Origin: CBDFKY01 sp965248995
Lineage (GTDB): Bacteria > Pseudomonadota > Alphaproteobacteria > Rickettsiales > UBA998
DNA length: 64,000 nucleotides
NCBI GenBank assembly: GCA_965248995.1
Contig: CBDFKY010000002.1
Location: 1 to 64,000 of the forward strand
Direction: 5' to 3'
Shown here piece by piece: positions 27,248 to 35,325 of the stretch. Under the pieces are notes generated by a model, which was given only the letters and a program-made list of their open reading frames with translations, made no database searches and was not told the DNA's origin. Position 1 is the stretch's first letter, and each line of letters begins with the position of its first letter. The position numbers and the translations under genes were made by a program.

Positions 27248-28012
27248 ATGGATAGCGTTTTTCGTGCCCTCAATGATTCTCATCGTCGCAAAGTCCTCGA
27301 TTTACTTCGGGAATCGAGCGGCATGACTTCTTCCCAAATCGAGGCGCAGTTTCAGGATATCACCCGTTTCGGGGTGATGAAGCATCTGAAACTGCTGGAA
27401 GACGCATCCCTGATCACCACCCGCAGGGAAGGGCGATTCAAGTATCATTACCTGAATGCGGTTCCGCTTCAGGAAATTGCCGATCGCTGGATTTCCCGTT
27501 TCTATGCGCCGTGGGCAGCTCATTTAACCCAACTTAAAACCGATATGGAGAAACCCATGACTGCAACGCCTAAACATGTCTTCGTTACCGTGATCAAGAC
27601 CACGCCTGAAAAACTCTGGGCGGCGCTGACCGACGGCAAGATCACACCGGCTTATTATTACGGTGGTACGTTTGAGGGTAGCCTGGAGCCCGGCAGCGAT
27701 TACCGTTACGTCTCGCCGGACGGCGGCAATTTCGTCAGCGGCACCATCATCGAAGCCGATGCCCCGTATAAGCTCGTCGCCACTTTCAAGGGAGAGTGGA
27801 TGCCGGGGATGGAACAGGACGCACCCAGCCGCATCGCTTACGAAATCGTCCAGCAGGGTGACTGCTGTCGCCTGACGCTTATTCATGATACCTTCGAAGG
27901 CGAAACCGCGACGTACCAGAACAGCGGCGGCGGGTGGCCCGGCATTCTTTCCGGTCTCAAGACCCTGCTTGAGACGGGACAGCCGCTCAATTATAATCCG
28001 ATGGCGGCGTAA
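27248..28012 (+). CDS. ArsR-type HTH regulator fused to an SRPBCC (AHSA1-like) domain
   Basis: Residues 1-95 are an ArsR-type winged helix (RALNDSHRRKVLDLLRE, then FGVMKHLKLLEDASLITTRREG). Residues 105-250 are an SRPBCC ligand-binding domain of the AHSA1 type (KTTPEKLWAALTDG to WPGILSGLKTLLETG). Such fusions sense small hydrophobic ligands and usually repress their own operon. There is no metal-binding cysteine motif. Domain order and length are normal for the fusion family. A perfect-stem terminator follows, so it is monocistronic. Confidence 0.88.
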   Translation: MDSVFRALNDSHRRKVLDLLRESSGMTSSQIEAQFQDITRFGVMKHLKLLEDASLITTRREGRFKYHYLNAVPLQEIADRWISRFYAPWAAHLTQLKTDMEKPMTATPKHVFVTVIKTTPEKLWAALTDGKITPAYYYGGTFEGSLEPGSDYRYVSPDGGNFVSGTIIEADAPYKLVATFKGEWMPGMEQDAPSRIAYEIVQQGDCCRLTLIHDTFEGETATYQNSGGGWPGILSGLKTLLETGQPLNYNPMAA

Positions 28013-28022
28013 AATTACCTGT

Positions 28023-28056
28023 AGAGAGGATGAAATAATCTTATTTCATCCTCTCT
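28023..28056 (+). terminator. Strong terminator with a 16-bp perfect stem
   Basis: AGAGAGGATGAAATAA is directly followed, after two bases, by its exact complement. This is unusually long and perfect. It closes the ArsR-SRPBCC transcript. Confidence 0.8.
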
Positions 28057-28110
28057 ATTTCAAAAAAACGCATTATGGCGGCTGGTACACGATACGCTTA
28101 GGAGTATGAT

Positions 28111-28245
28111 ATGCCGAAGAGCATCAAAAAATCCGACCTGCCGACCAAACTCTGCGCCCGGTGCGGGCGGCCGTTCGCGTGGCGGAAGAAGTGGGAAGCG
28201 GTGTGGGAGCAGGTGAAATACTGTTCGGATAAATGCCGGAAATAG
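28111..28245 (+). CDS. DUF2256 zinc-ribbon-like protein (44 residues)
   Basis: A short protein matching the DUF2256 family end to end: the opening KKSDLPTKLCARCGRPF, WRKKWEAVWEQVKYCS and a final CxxxC pair. The four cysteines (15, 18, 38, 42) suggest a zinc ribbon. The family occurs widely in proteobacteria and its function is unknown. AGGAG lies 6 bases upstream of the ATG. Confidence 0.88.
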   Translation: MPKSIKKSDLPTKLCARCGRPFAWRKKWEAVWEQVKYCSDKCRK

Positions 28246-28309
28246 AGAAGCCTGCGTTTTATAGCCCCCCACATGCACAAGCATTCATTGAGGCAAAAAC
28301 TTCGGCGCC

Positions 28310-29251
28310 CTAAGCCGCGTCTCCCTGCCGATAAATCTCCACCATCTGAGCCAGCAGCTGCAGCGCTTCCTGGCGCGGGCGCTGGAAGGCGTTGCGCCCG
28401 ATGATCGAGCCGTCCCCTCCTCCCGCCGCGATGTCGCGCGTGTCGGAAATGACCGAATCCGTTCCCTTGGAAGCGCCGCCGGAGAAAATTACCAGTCGCC
28501 GTCCGTTGAATACCGCTTGTTTCACGTGCGCTACCCGTTCGATCAGCGTGCCGACAGCGATCTTTTCCTTCTCATAGACGGTTTTGGCTTCCTTCAGCTC
28601 CAGATGGGCTTCCGGCAGTTTCACCTTCACGATATGCGCGCCGAGCTGCGCGGCCATGTGGGCGGCGTAGGCGCAGATATCCACCGCGGTTTCCCCTTCC
28701 TTGGAGAGGATGCCCCCCCGCGGGTACGACCAGATGATCACCACCAGACCATACGCTTTCGCTTCTTCCGACATGCTGCGGATCTGTTCCATCATCGCGT
28801 ACGACCCGGCGCTTCCGGGGTAGATCGTGAATCCGATGGCCGAGCAGCCCAGGCGCAATGCGTCGCGCACCGACGCGGTGATCGCCTGCATCGGCGGGTG
28901 GTTCACGTCGGCGGGATAGAGGGAATTGGCGCTGTTGACCTTGAGGATGGTCGGGATCGCCCCGGCGAAGGTCGCGGCCCCCGCCTCAATGAAGCCAAGC
29001 GGGGCGGCATATCCGCTGAGGCCCGCATCGACGCTCAGCTGGAAATGATAATGCGGGTCGTATGCCGCCGGATTCGCCGCGAAACTGCGGGCCGGGCCAT
29101 GCTCGAACCCCTGGTCCACGGGCAGGATGATCATCTTGCCCGTGCCGGCGAGTTTGCCCTGCATCAGCAGGCGGGCCAGATTGGCCTTGGTGCCCGGATT
29201 GTCGCTCTCGTACCAGCTTAAAATGTTTCTGACGTGCCCGGTAAGCTGCAT
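28310..29251 (-). CDS. Class I fructose-bisphosphate aldolase (DhnA/FbaB type)
   Basis: A 313-residue TIM-barrel aldolase of the archaeal/DhnA class I type. It has ILPVDQGFEHGP near the N-terminus, GFTIYPGS in the middle and the Schiff-base lysine within HIVKVKLP, then SGGASKGTD and GRNAFQRP phosphate-binding loops. It would cleave fructose 1,6-bisphosphate in glycolysis or form it in gluconeogenesis. It is transcribed toward the DUF2256 gene. Confidence 0.92.
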   Translation of the reverse strand: MQLTGHVRNILSWYESDNPGTKANLARLLMQGKLAGTGKMIILPVDQGFEHGPARSFAANPAAYDPHYHFQLSVDAGLSGYAAPLGFIEAGAATFAGAIPTILKVNSANSLYPADVNHPPMQAITASVRDALRLGCSAIGFTIYPGSAGSYAMMEQIRSMSEEAKAYGLVVIIWSYPRGGILSKEGETAVDICAYAAHMAAQLGAHIVKVKLPEAHLELKEAKTVYEKEKIAVGTLIERVAHVKQAVFNGRRLVIFSGGASKGTDSVISDTRDIAAGGGDGSIIGRNAFQRPRQEALQLLAQMVEIYRQGDAA

Positions 29252-29278
29252 TCTTTCCTCTTTCCTGTTGTTCGCAGT

Positions 29279-29560
29279 TTAAGGGTTCTTGCGCTCAACC
29301 GCAAGCACCTCGATCGCCAGGGCGTGGATCGGGGTCGGCATGAGGGCGGCCACCGCCTTATAAATGCTACGGTGCTGCGCCACTTTCGAAAGACCGGACA
29401 GCGCCCCGCTCCCGATCCGGATGCGAAAATGCGTGTTCCCTCCCCCGCCTGCCTCCGTATGCCCGGCATGTAGAGCAGATTCATTGACGATCTCCAGCAT
29501 CTGCGGTGAAAATGCTGACTCTAAGGCTAGGCGCAAGGTGGATTCTATGCTATTTATCAT
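29279..29560 (-). CDS. bolA: BolA family protein
   Basis: A 93-residue protein with the BolA motif LEIVNESALHAGH, THFRIRI, and LSKVAQHRSIYKAV. BolA proteins partner monothiol glutaredoxins and iron-sulfur traffic. The start at 29560 gives the family length, although the frame stays open to 30028. It is divergent from a J-domain gene, a conserved alphaproteobacterial arrangement. Confidence 0.9.
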   Translation of the reverse strand: MINSIESTLRLALESAFSPQMLEIVNESALHAGHTEAGGGGNTHFRIRIGSGALSGLSKVAQHRSIYKAVAALMPTPIHALAIEVLAVERKNP

Positions 29561-29575
29561 ACTATCAGGTACAGC

Positions 29576-30124
29576 ATGAAACGACAGAAAGCACCACCGG
29601 AAAATACGATTCCCCTTCCGCCCTGCGCGGCGGAGGGCTGTCTGTGTCCGGGGGAATATCCGGCGCCCCGCCACAAAAAAAACCCTGCGCGCGAGTATCA
29701 TTATTTCTGCCTGGAACATGTGCGCGAATTCAACAAGACGTATAATTTCTTCACCGGCATGGATGACGACGCCGTACAGGCATTCATGAAAGACGCGGTG
29801 ACCGGCCACCGCCCGACCTGGCGGCTGGGGAGCGACCATGCGCTGAATGAAGGAGACCTGCAGGAAAGCATCAACCGCTTGTTCGGAGATCCCCTGCCTT
29901 CCGCACATCCGCCCGTCCCTTCCCTGTCCCTCGCGCTGCGTCAGGCGCTGGAAGCCTTTACGCTCACCCATCCCACCACGGGCGCGGAAGTGAAGAAAAG
30001 CTACAAGCGGCTGGCGAAAACCTGGCATCCGGATGTGAACAAAAATGCCGGCGCGGTTGAAAAGTTCAAGGAAATCACCGAAGCGTACCAGCTATTAATG
30101 GAACATTATCCCTCTATCCGTTAA
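29576..30124 (+). CDS. J-domain (DnaJ-like) co-chaperone
   Basis: A 182-residue protein with an N-terminal cysteine-containing region (CAAEGCLCPG, FCLEHVREFNKTYNFF) and a C-terminal J domain at about 118-180 holding the HPD tripeptide (TWHPDVNKNAG). It would stimulate a DnaK-type ATPase. The atypical order (J domain last) is the usual form of this alphaproteobacterial family beside bolA. Confidence 0.92.
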   Translation: MKRQKAPPENTIPLPPCAAEGCLCPGEYPAPRHKKNPAREYHYFCLEHVREFNKTYNFFTGMDDDAVQAFMKDAVTGHRPTWRLGSDHALNEGDLQESINRLFGDPLPSAHPPVPSLSLALRQALEAFTLTHPTTGAEVKKSYKRLAKTWHPDVNKNAGAVEKFKEITEAYQLLMEHYPSIR

Positions 30125-30125
30125 A

Positions 30126-30656
30126 ATGTGCAGTATGTCACGTTCCGTCGATGCCATCATTCAAAGCCTCTGCGACCATTTCATGCTGATCTATGACGCC
30201 TGGGACGAACATCCGAGCGATGCGCTGGCGAAGAAGATGCTGGAGGGGGATATCACCCGCTTAGGGCTGTATCTCGGCATGACCGACGAGTTCGGCCAGC
30301 TGACGCAGCTGACGCTCGTCGCCGAATGCATCGCCTGCATCCGCATGTATGAAAGCGACCTGGATGTCCGCCGGGTGATGGATTACTGGATCGACGTGGT
30401 GCTGGAGGAACTGCAGCGCACCGCCCTTCATTCCATCTCGCAGAAACAGTCGATCGGGGATATCGTGGAGCAGCTGGAGACCTGGGCGCTGGCAAAGGAA
30501 ATGATCGATCTGGGACGCATCACCCATGACTCCATCACCCTGCTGGCCAGCTATTACCTGGAACTGGCGGATGTGTTCTTTACCCGCAACGGGAATGTTT
30601 CCACCCGTGAAATGACGCTGATGCGTGATCTGCAGACCGCACTGAAAAAAATATAA
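30126..30656 (+). CDS. Helical hypothetical protein
   Basis: A 176-residue, almost entirely helical, acidic protein I do not recognise. It follows the J-domain gene by 1 bp and is surely co-transcribed. Starts at 30126 or 30135 (MSRSVDAIIQS) are both possible. The 12-bp-stem hairpin at 30679-30706 follows its stop and may terminate the operon. Confidence 0.7.
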   Translation: MCSMSRSVDAIIQSLCDHFMLIYDAWDEHPSDALAKKMLEGDITRLGLYLGMTDEFGQLTQLTLVAECIACIRMYESDLDVRRVMDYWIDVVLEELQRTALHSISQKQSIGDIVEQLETWALAKEMIDLGRITHDSITLLASYYLELADVFFTRNGNVSTREMTLMRDLQTALKKI

Positions 30657-30678
30657 CGTTTCACACCGGTAGTGATAT

Positions 30679-30706
30679 CGTCATTCCCGCGAAAGCGGGA
30701 ATGACG
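30679..30706. repeat. Dispersed-type palindromic repeat with GAAA loop
   Basis: Two perfect 12-bp arms, CGTCATTCCCGC and its complement, enclose a GAAA tetraloop. The sequence TCATTCCCGCGAAAGCGGGA is the kind found in many copies in some proteobacterial genomes as a REP-like intergenic element. Only one copy is in this window. Confidence 0.75.
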
Positions 30707-30822
30707 AAACTTTACCATTTCACTGCTTGGTTGATCCTCAAAACTATAGGCCGCCATTTTTCCCCTTCCGGGACTTCCGTCCGTTTGCGAAGTATAGCGC
30801 ATCACGGAGCCTGCCTATCCTC

Positions 30823-31083
30823 ATGGAATTACTGCGATATGCGACCAGCGACTGTGTCACGGAACCGAAGCCCTGTTTCGATTTTCTGCACAGCATCTTC
30901 TGTTTCGGTGTCTTCGACGGCGCCGAAGCCGCCCTGCAAGGCTCGCCCGACGGCGAGGAATGGTTCATGCTTGCCGTTTTCACCGCGAAAGGGGTAGTCG
31001 GCATCGGCATAGCGCTGCATTTTCTGCGGGCGAGTCTGACAAAAGCGGGAGCGGCCACCTGCGTGCATCTGATCGTCAATTAG
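30823..31083 (+). CDS. Small protein upstream of the capsid pair
   Basis: An 86-residue protein starting MELLRYATSDCVTEPKPCF, with a hydrophobic C-terminal segment (FMLAVFTAKGVVGIGIALHFL) that could be membrane-inserted. It lies 11 bp before the prohead protease gene in the same direction. Gene transfer agent clusters also carry a small gene just before the protease, but I see no sequence similarity to claim that identity. Confidence 0.55.
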   Translation: MELLRYATSDCVTEPKPCFDFLHSIFCFGVFDGAEAALQGSPDGEEWFMLAVFTAKGVVGIGIALHFLRASLTKAGAATCVHLIVN

Positions 31084-31094
31084 AGAGAGAAACA

Positions 31095-31700
31095 ATGGAT
31101 CATTATGAGCGAAAAATCGCCCGCACCATGCGGGAATCCAAAAACAGCCGGATGCCGCTCGAGATAAAGGAGTTGGAGGAAAACGGCACGTTCGCAGGCT
31201 ATGCCAGCGTCTTCGGGGTGATCGACTCACAGAACGACGTGGTGATCCGCGGCGCGTTCGCCGATTCGCTGCGCGGACGGGTCGGCGAAATCAAACTGCT
31301 CTGGCAGCATGACATGCGCGAACCCATCGGCATGATTGAGGAACTGCGCGAGGATGAGCAGGGATTATACCTCAAGGGCCGCCTGCTGATGGAAGTGGGA
31401 CGCGCCCGGGAAGCCTACGCCCTGCTGAAAAGCGGCGCGGTGAAGGGGCTCAGCATCGGATATTCGCCGAGGCGGTACCGCATCGATCCGGACTCGGGCA
31501 TCCGCTCCCTCGCCGCCGTCGATCTGTGGGAAGTGAGCCTGGTGACCTTTCCCGCCAACGAAGCGGCGTTCGTCACCGTGGTGAAGACCAAAAGCGCCGC
31601 CTCCCACGAGATACGCCTGCTGGACGCGCTGAAGCGCGCCGACGCAGCGTTGCATTCACTCTTAACCAACTTATCATCACCAACCAAGGAAACCCTATGA
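31095..31700 (+). CDS. HK97-type prohead protease
   Basis: A 201-residue U35-family maturation protease. It has ENGTFAGYASVFGVIDSQND, the catalytic His in KLLWQHDMREPIG, and the catalytic Ser in VKGLSIGYSP, then WEVSLVTFPANEAA. It cleaves the capsid protein's scaffold region during head assembly. The ATG at 31095 follows GAGAGA; the longer open frame reads into the preceding gene. It overlaps the capsid gene by ATGA. Confidence 0.92.
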   Translation: MDHYERKIARTMRESKNSRMPLEIKELEENGTFAGYASVFGVIDSQNDVVIRGAFADSLRGRVGEIKLLWQHDMREPIGMIEELREDEQGLYLKGRLLMEVGRAREAYALLKSGAVKGLSIGYSPRRYRIDPDSGIRSLAAVDLWEVSLVTFPANEAAFVTVVKTKSAASHEIRLLDALKRADAALHSLLTNLSSPTKETL

Positions 31701-32896
31701 CCTTTCAGGAAGTCACCGACAAAGTCAACGCCATCGGCACCGCGTGGGAGCAGTTCAAGCATGTGAACGACGCGCGCGAAAAAGAGATCAAATCGAAAGG
31801 CGCCGCCGATCCGCTCTACGACGCGCATCTCGCCAAGATCAACTTGGCGCTCGACCATCACAAATCCCGCATGGACGGGATCGAGACCGCGTACCAGCGG
31901 CCCGGCACGTCGCTTACATGCGCGGAATATCCCGTCCACGCGGTAAGCGGCGAATATAAGGCCGCGTTCCGCAATTACCTTCGTAAAGGGATGGAAGGCG
32001 GGCTCGAAGCGTTGCAGACCAAAGCGCTTTCACTCGGCTCCCCGGCGGATGGCGGGTATTTCGTGACGGAGGAACTGAGCAACCGCGTCAATACGCGTAT
32101 CTTCGACAGTTCTCCGATGCGCCATCTCGCTACCGTGCAGGTGATTTCCACCGATTCGCTCGACGTGATCGACGATGCCGGGGAGGCCAGCGCCGCTTGG
32201 ACGACGGAGACGAACCCGATTACGGAGACCAGCACGCCGCAGATCTACAAGCATACCATTCCGGTGTTCGAGATGTATGCCCAGCCGAAAGCCACGCAGA
32301 AACTGCTGGACGACGCGTCGATCGACGTGGAGGCCTGGGTGGCGGAGAAAGTGGCGGACAAGTTCGCCCGTATGGAAGCGACCGCCTTCATCAACGGCAA
32401 CGGCACCACGCAGCCCAAAGGCATCCTGCAATATGCGGCGGGCACCGGGTTCGGACAGATTCAACAGGTGACCTCCGGCGTATCCGCGACCGTGACCGCC
32501 GACAGCCTGATCGCGCTGTTCTACAGCCTGCAGGAACATTATACGCAGAACGCCACGTTCCTGATGAACCGCGCCACGCTGCAGTCCGTGCGGCTGCTGA
32601 AGGAAAGCACCACGAACCAGTATATCTGGCAGCCGGGCCTGAGCGCCGGGGCACCCGATACATTGCTCGGCATTCCGGTAGGGCAGGCGGCAGACATGCC
32701 CATCGCGGCGGCCGGTTCGCTTTCCGTGGCGCTCGGTGATTTCAAGCAGGCGTATCTGATCGTCGACCGGATCGGGCTTCGCACCCTGCGTGACCCGTTC
32801 ACGGAAAAGCCGTTCGTGAAGTTCTACACTACCCGCCGTGTAGGTGGGGAGGTGGTTAACAGTGATGCGATCAAGCTGTTGAAACTTTCCGCTTAA
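31697..32896 (+). CDS. HK97-fold major capsid protein
   Basis: A 399-residue capsid protein with an N-terminal helical scaffold (delta) region of about 100 residues, then the HK97 fold: LGSPADGGYFVTEELSNRV, IYKHTIPVFEMYAQPKATQKLLDD, FINGNGTTQPKGIL and FYTTRRVGGEVVNSDAIKLLKLSA. Base composition is like the chromosome. No portal, terminase or tail genes are nearby, which fits a relic or a scattered gene transfer agent locus better than a prophage. Confidence 0.93.
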   Translation: MTFQEVTDKVNAIGTAWEQFKHVNDAREKEIKSKGAADPLYDAHLAKINLALDHHKSRMDGIETAYQRPGTSLTCAEYPVHAVSGEYKAAFRNYLRKGMEGGLEALQTKALSLGSPADGGYFVTEELSNRVNTRIFDSSPMRHLATVQVISTDSLDVIDDAGEASAAWTTETNPITETSTPQIYKHTIPVFEMYAQPKATQKLLDDASIDVEAWVAEKVADKFARMEATAFINGNGTTQPKGILQYAAGTGFGQIQQVTSGVSATVTADSLIALFYSLQEHYTQNATFLMNRATLQSVRLLKESTTNQYIWQPGLSAGAPDTLLGIPVGQAADMPIAAAGSLSVALGDFKQAYLIVDRIGLRTLRDPFTEKPFVKFYTTRRVGGEVVNSDAIKLLKLSA

Positions 32897-32915
32897 TCGA
32901 AGATGGTTTTCTGGT

Positions 32916-32946
32916 CCCCCTTCTACTTAAGAGAAGGGGGATTTTT
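32916..32946 (+). terminator. Intrinsic terminator after the capsid gene
   Basis: CCCCCTTCT and AGAAGGGGG form a perfect 9-bp stem around a 7-base loop, followed by ATTTTTCTTT. Confidence 0.85.
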
Positions 32947-32989
32947 CTTTCTAATTGTAGGAAGTTTTTCTCTATGGTAGGATATCTTC

Positions 32990-33229
32990 ATGCAGCGCGA
33001 ATATAAAATTACCGTGACCTATGATCATACAGACGGCATATATTCCGCCCGCTGTTTAGAATTGCCGGGTCTTTTTGTAGATGCGAAAACGCTTGAGGAA
33101 TTGATAGAAGCGGTAGAGGCCGGAGTACCTTTCATTGCCAACGCATTGGCAGCAAAGGAAAAACGTGAAGTTACAGAATCTATTCCATTATACATGATGA
33201 AGCAGTTTGCGGAACATCGCATAAACTGA
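32990..33229 (+). CDS. HicB/DUF1902-like antitoxin-type protein
   Basis: A 79-residue protein whose core (YKITVTYDHTDGIYSARCLE then LPGLFVDAKTLEELIE) is the HicB/DUF1902 partial RNase-H fold of antitoxins that neutralise HicA mRNA interferases. There is no C-terminal DNA-binding domain. A truncated HicA-like start lies 103 bp downstream (33332-33385), so this appears to be the surviving half of a toxin-antitoxin pair. Confidence 0.78.
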   Translation: MQREYKITVTYDHTDGIYSARCLELPGLFVDAKTLEELIEAVEAGVPFIANALAAKEKREVTESIPLYMMKQFAEHRIN

Positions 33230-33331
33230 TTTCGTTATGAGAGCATACGATACTTCCGGTGCACTTACAGTATATAATCTCCCTGTGTTATGAGCATCAC
33301 CGATAACAGATTACGGTGACAAGGAAATACC

Positions 33332-33385
33332 ATGGTAGACGGATATTATCGTCGGTTGACGGACATTTTGAAAAAGAAAGCCTGA
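33332..33385 (+). pseudogene. HicA-like remnant (17 codons)
   Basis: A ribosome site (AAGGAA) precedes an ATG that encodes MVDGYYRRLTDILKKKA and a stop. This resembles the N-terminus of HicA-type toxins (MVxGYYxxLxxILKKxG, before the FVRQGKGSH motif), but the rest, including the catalytic histidine, is absent in all frames downstream. It may instead be a leader peptide of the zinc operon; position after a HicB-like gene favours a toxin relic. Confidence 0.4.
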
Positions 33386-33426
33386 CGAAACGATTCCAAG
33401 AAATAAACCACTTGCGCAATCGCACA

Positions 33427-33445
33427 TTTGTTATATTGTAACAAA
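33427..33445 (+). promoter_or_regulatory. Zur-like operator upstream of the ABC operon
   Basis: The palindrome TTTGTTATATTGTAACAAA has 7-bp perfect arms (TTTGTTA/TAACAAA). Its core GTTATATTGTAAC agrees at 11 of 13 positions with the proteobacterial Zur box GTTATAATATAAC as I know it. It lies 37 bp before the start of the ABC ATPase gene, where a bound repressor would block transcription. Confidence 0.65.
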
Positions 33446-33481
33446 CCGTGTTTCATTTTCGGTACTGGTTGCGCATTCATC

Positions 33482-34120
33482 ATGCTTACATTAAAGAATC
33501 TCAAGGCGGGATATAACGGTAAAACCGTTGTCGACATCCCGGATTTCACGTTGAGAGCCGGGGAGCGTTCCCTGCTGCTCGGCAGGTCCGGTTCAGGCAA
33601 GACCACCCTGCTTTACGCCATCGCCGGACTGCTTACTCCCCTGTCGGGCGATATCAGGCTGGATGCCGTTTCCCTTCCATCGCTGTCCGCCGCCGAGCGG
33701 GACCGTTATCGCGGCCGGCATATCGGCATCATTTATCAGACCCTGCATATGGTCGCCGCCCTTACCGTGCTGCAGAACCTGCTGCTGGTACAGTATTCCG
33801 CCGGCCTCACGCAGAACGCAAGTAAAGCGGAAGCGCTGCTGGAGAAGGTCGGGCTGGCGGATCATCGCCATAAGAAACCCGCCGAGCTCAGCCAGGGCCA
33901 GCAGCAGCGGGTCGCCATCGTGCGCGCCGCCATGACGGAACCGGCGCTCATCCTCGCCGATGAACCGACCTCCGCACTGGATGACGTCGCCACCGAGGCC
34001 GTCATGCGTTTACTGCTTGATACCGTGAGCGCCACGAACGCCTGCCTGATCGTCGCTACGCACGACGCACGCATCAAACCGCATTTTCCGCACACCCTCA
34101 CGCTCGGGGAACAGCCATGA
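33482..34120 (+). CDS. ABC transporter ATPase (MacB/LolD-like)
   Basis: A 212-residue ATPase of the LolD/MacB group. Walker A is GRSGSGKTT, the Q-loop is IIYQTLHMV, the signature is LSQGQQQRVAIVRA, Walker B is LILADEPTSALD and the H-loop is VATHD. The start at 33482 (MLTLKNLKAGYNG) is preferred because the longer frame runs through the Zur-like site. It overlaps the permease gene by ATGA. Gene order and the DUF3299 partner resemble the Zur-regulated PA4063-PA4066 locus of Pseudomonas and Vibrio zrg genes. Confidence 0.92.
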   Translation: MLTLKNLKAGYNGKTVVDIPDFTLRAGERSLLLGRSGSGKTTLLYAIAGLLTPLSGDIRLDAVSLPSLSAAERDRYRGRHIGIIYQTLHMVAALTVLQNLLLVQYSAGLTQNASKAEALLEKVGLADHRHKKPAELSQGQQQRVAIVRAAMTEPALILADEPTSALDDVATEAVMRLLLDTVSATNACLIVATHDARIKPHFPHTLTLGEQP

Positions 34121-35325
34121 ACAGTCTCACCCTCAGCCTCGCCTACCTGCGCCATACCCTGCTCGGCACATTCCTCACCCTGCTGACCTTCGCGTCCGGC
34201 ATTGCGGTCATCGTGGCGCTGCTGCTGCTGAACACGCAAGTAAACACGGAATTCACCAGAAACCTGCAGGGCATCGACCTGGTAGTCGGCGGCAAGGGCA
34301 GCCCGATGCAGCTGATCTTATCCAGCGTGTTCCATCTGGATATCCCGACCGGCAACATCCCGCTGGAGGAAGCGGAGGCGCTAGAACATCATCCCATGAT
34401 CAAGAGCGCCATCCCCGTCGCGCTCGGCGATAATTACAACGGGTTCCGCATTGTCGGGACCGATGCGACGTATATCACGCATTACAGGGGGCAGTTCGCC
34501 GCAGGGCGCGTCTTCGACCGGCAGATGGAGGCCGTGCTCGGCAGCGACGTCGCCGCCCGGTTCCACCACAAGGTCGGCGACGCGATCGTCGGTGCGCACG
34601 GGCTGGTGAACAGCGACGACCTGCACAGCGATTTTCCTTATACGGTGGTCGGCATCCTGCAGCCCACCGGCAGCGTGCTCGACCGGCTGGTGCTGACGCC
34701 GGTCTCCAGCGTCTGGCATGTGCATGAACATCCAGACGCGGACGATCCGGAAGAAGTGGCGTATAAAAAAGCGCACCCCGGCAAGGAGCTAACGGCGCTG
34801 CTCATTACGTATAAAACACCCCTCGCCGCCGTGACCATGCCGCGCCTCGTCAATCAGTCGAGCTCCATGCAGTCGGCCAGCCCCGCGTTCGAAGTGGCGC
34901 GGCTGAACAGTTTCATGGGCATCGGGGCGGATACGCTGAAAACGTTCGGCTGGTATATGATAGGACTCGCTGGATTCGGTATTTTCGTCGCCCTGTACAA
35001 TGCGATGAATGAACGGCGCTATGACCTGGCGCTGATGCGCTCCTTCGGGGCGGGGTCAGGGAAACTGTTCGCGCTGGTGTTGAGCGAAAGCCTGATACTG
35101 GCCTTAAGCGGCGCGGTTCTGGGCATCGCGCTCGGTCACGGTCTGGTGCAGCTGGCGGCGGCGTGGCTGATGCGCACGAAACATATCCATATCACCGGCA
35201 ACCTGTTCCTGCCGGAAGAAGGCTGGCTGCTGCTGGCCGCGCTGCTGATCGGGACGCTGGCCGCCGTCCTGCCGGCGCTGCGCGTCTACCGGATCGATAT
35301 TTTCAGGACGCTGGTCAGCCGGTGA
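34117..35325 (+). CDS. FtsX/MacB-type ABC permease
   Basis: A 402-residue permease with one N-terminal transmembrane helix (about 17-38), a large periplasmic MacB-type domain (about 40-265, beginning LQGIDLVVGGKGSPMQLI) and three C-terminal helices with the FtsX signature (NERRYDLALMRSFGAGSGKL). Such mechanotransmission transporters move or release periplasmic substrates rather than import solutes. It overlaps both neighbours by a few bases (ATGA and GTGA), so the operon is translationally coupled. Confidence 0.9.
   Translation: MNSLTLSLAYLRHTLLGTFLTLLTFASGIAVIVALLLLNTQVNTEFTRNLQGIDLVVGGKGSPMQLILSSVFHLDIPTGNIPLEEAEALEHHPMIKSAIPVALGDNYNGFRIVGTDATYITHYRGQFAAGRVFDRQMEAVLGSDVAARFHHKVGDAIVGAHGLVNSDDLHSDFPYTVVGILQPTGSVLDRLVLTPVSSVWHVHEHPDADDPEEVAYKKAHPGKELTALLITYKTPLAAVTMPRLVNQSSSMQSASPAFEVARLNSFMGIGADTLKTFGWYMIGLAGFGIFVALYNAMNERRYDLALMRSFGAGSGKLFALVLSESLILALSGAVLGIALGHGLVQLAAAWLMRTKHIHITGNLFLPEEGWLLLAALLIGTLAAVLPALRVYRIDIFRTLVSR

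Noticed and set aside
29561..30028. N-terminal extension of BolA
   Set aside because: Antisense to the J-domain gene; BolA is complete from 29560.
30554..30805. 83-codon leftward frame over the palindromic repeat
   Set aside because: Its RHSRFRGND-type segment is just the translation of the repeat; no ribosome site.
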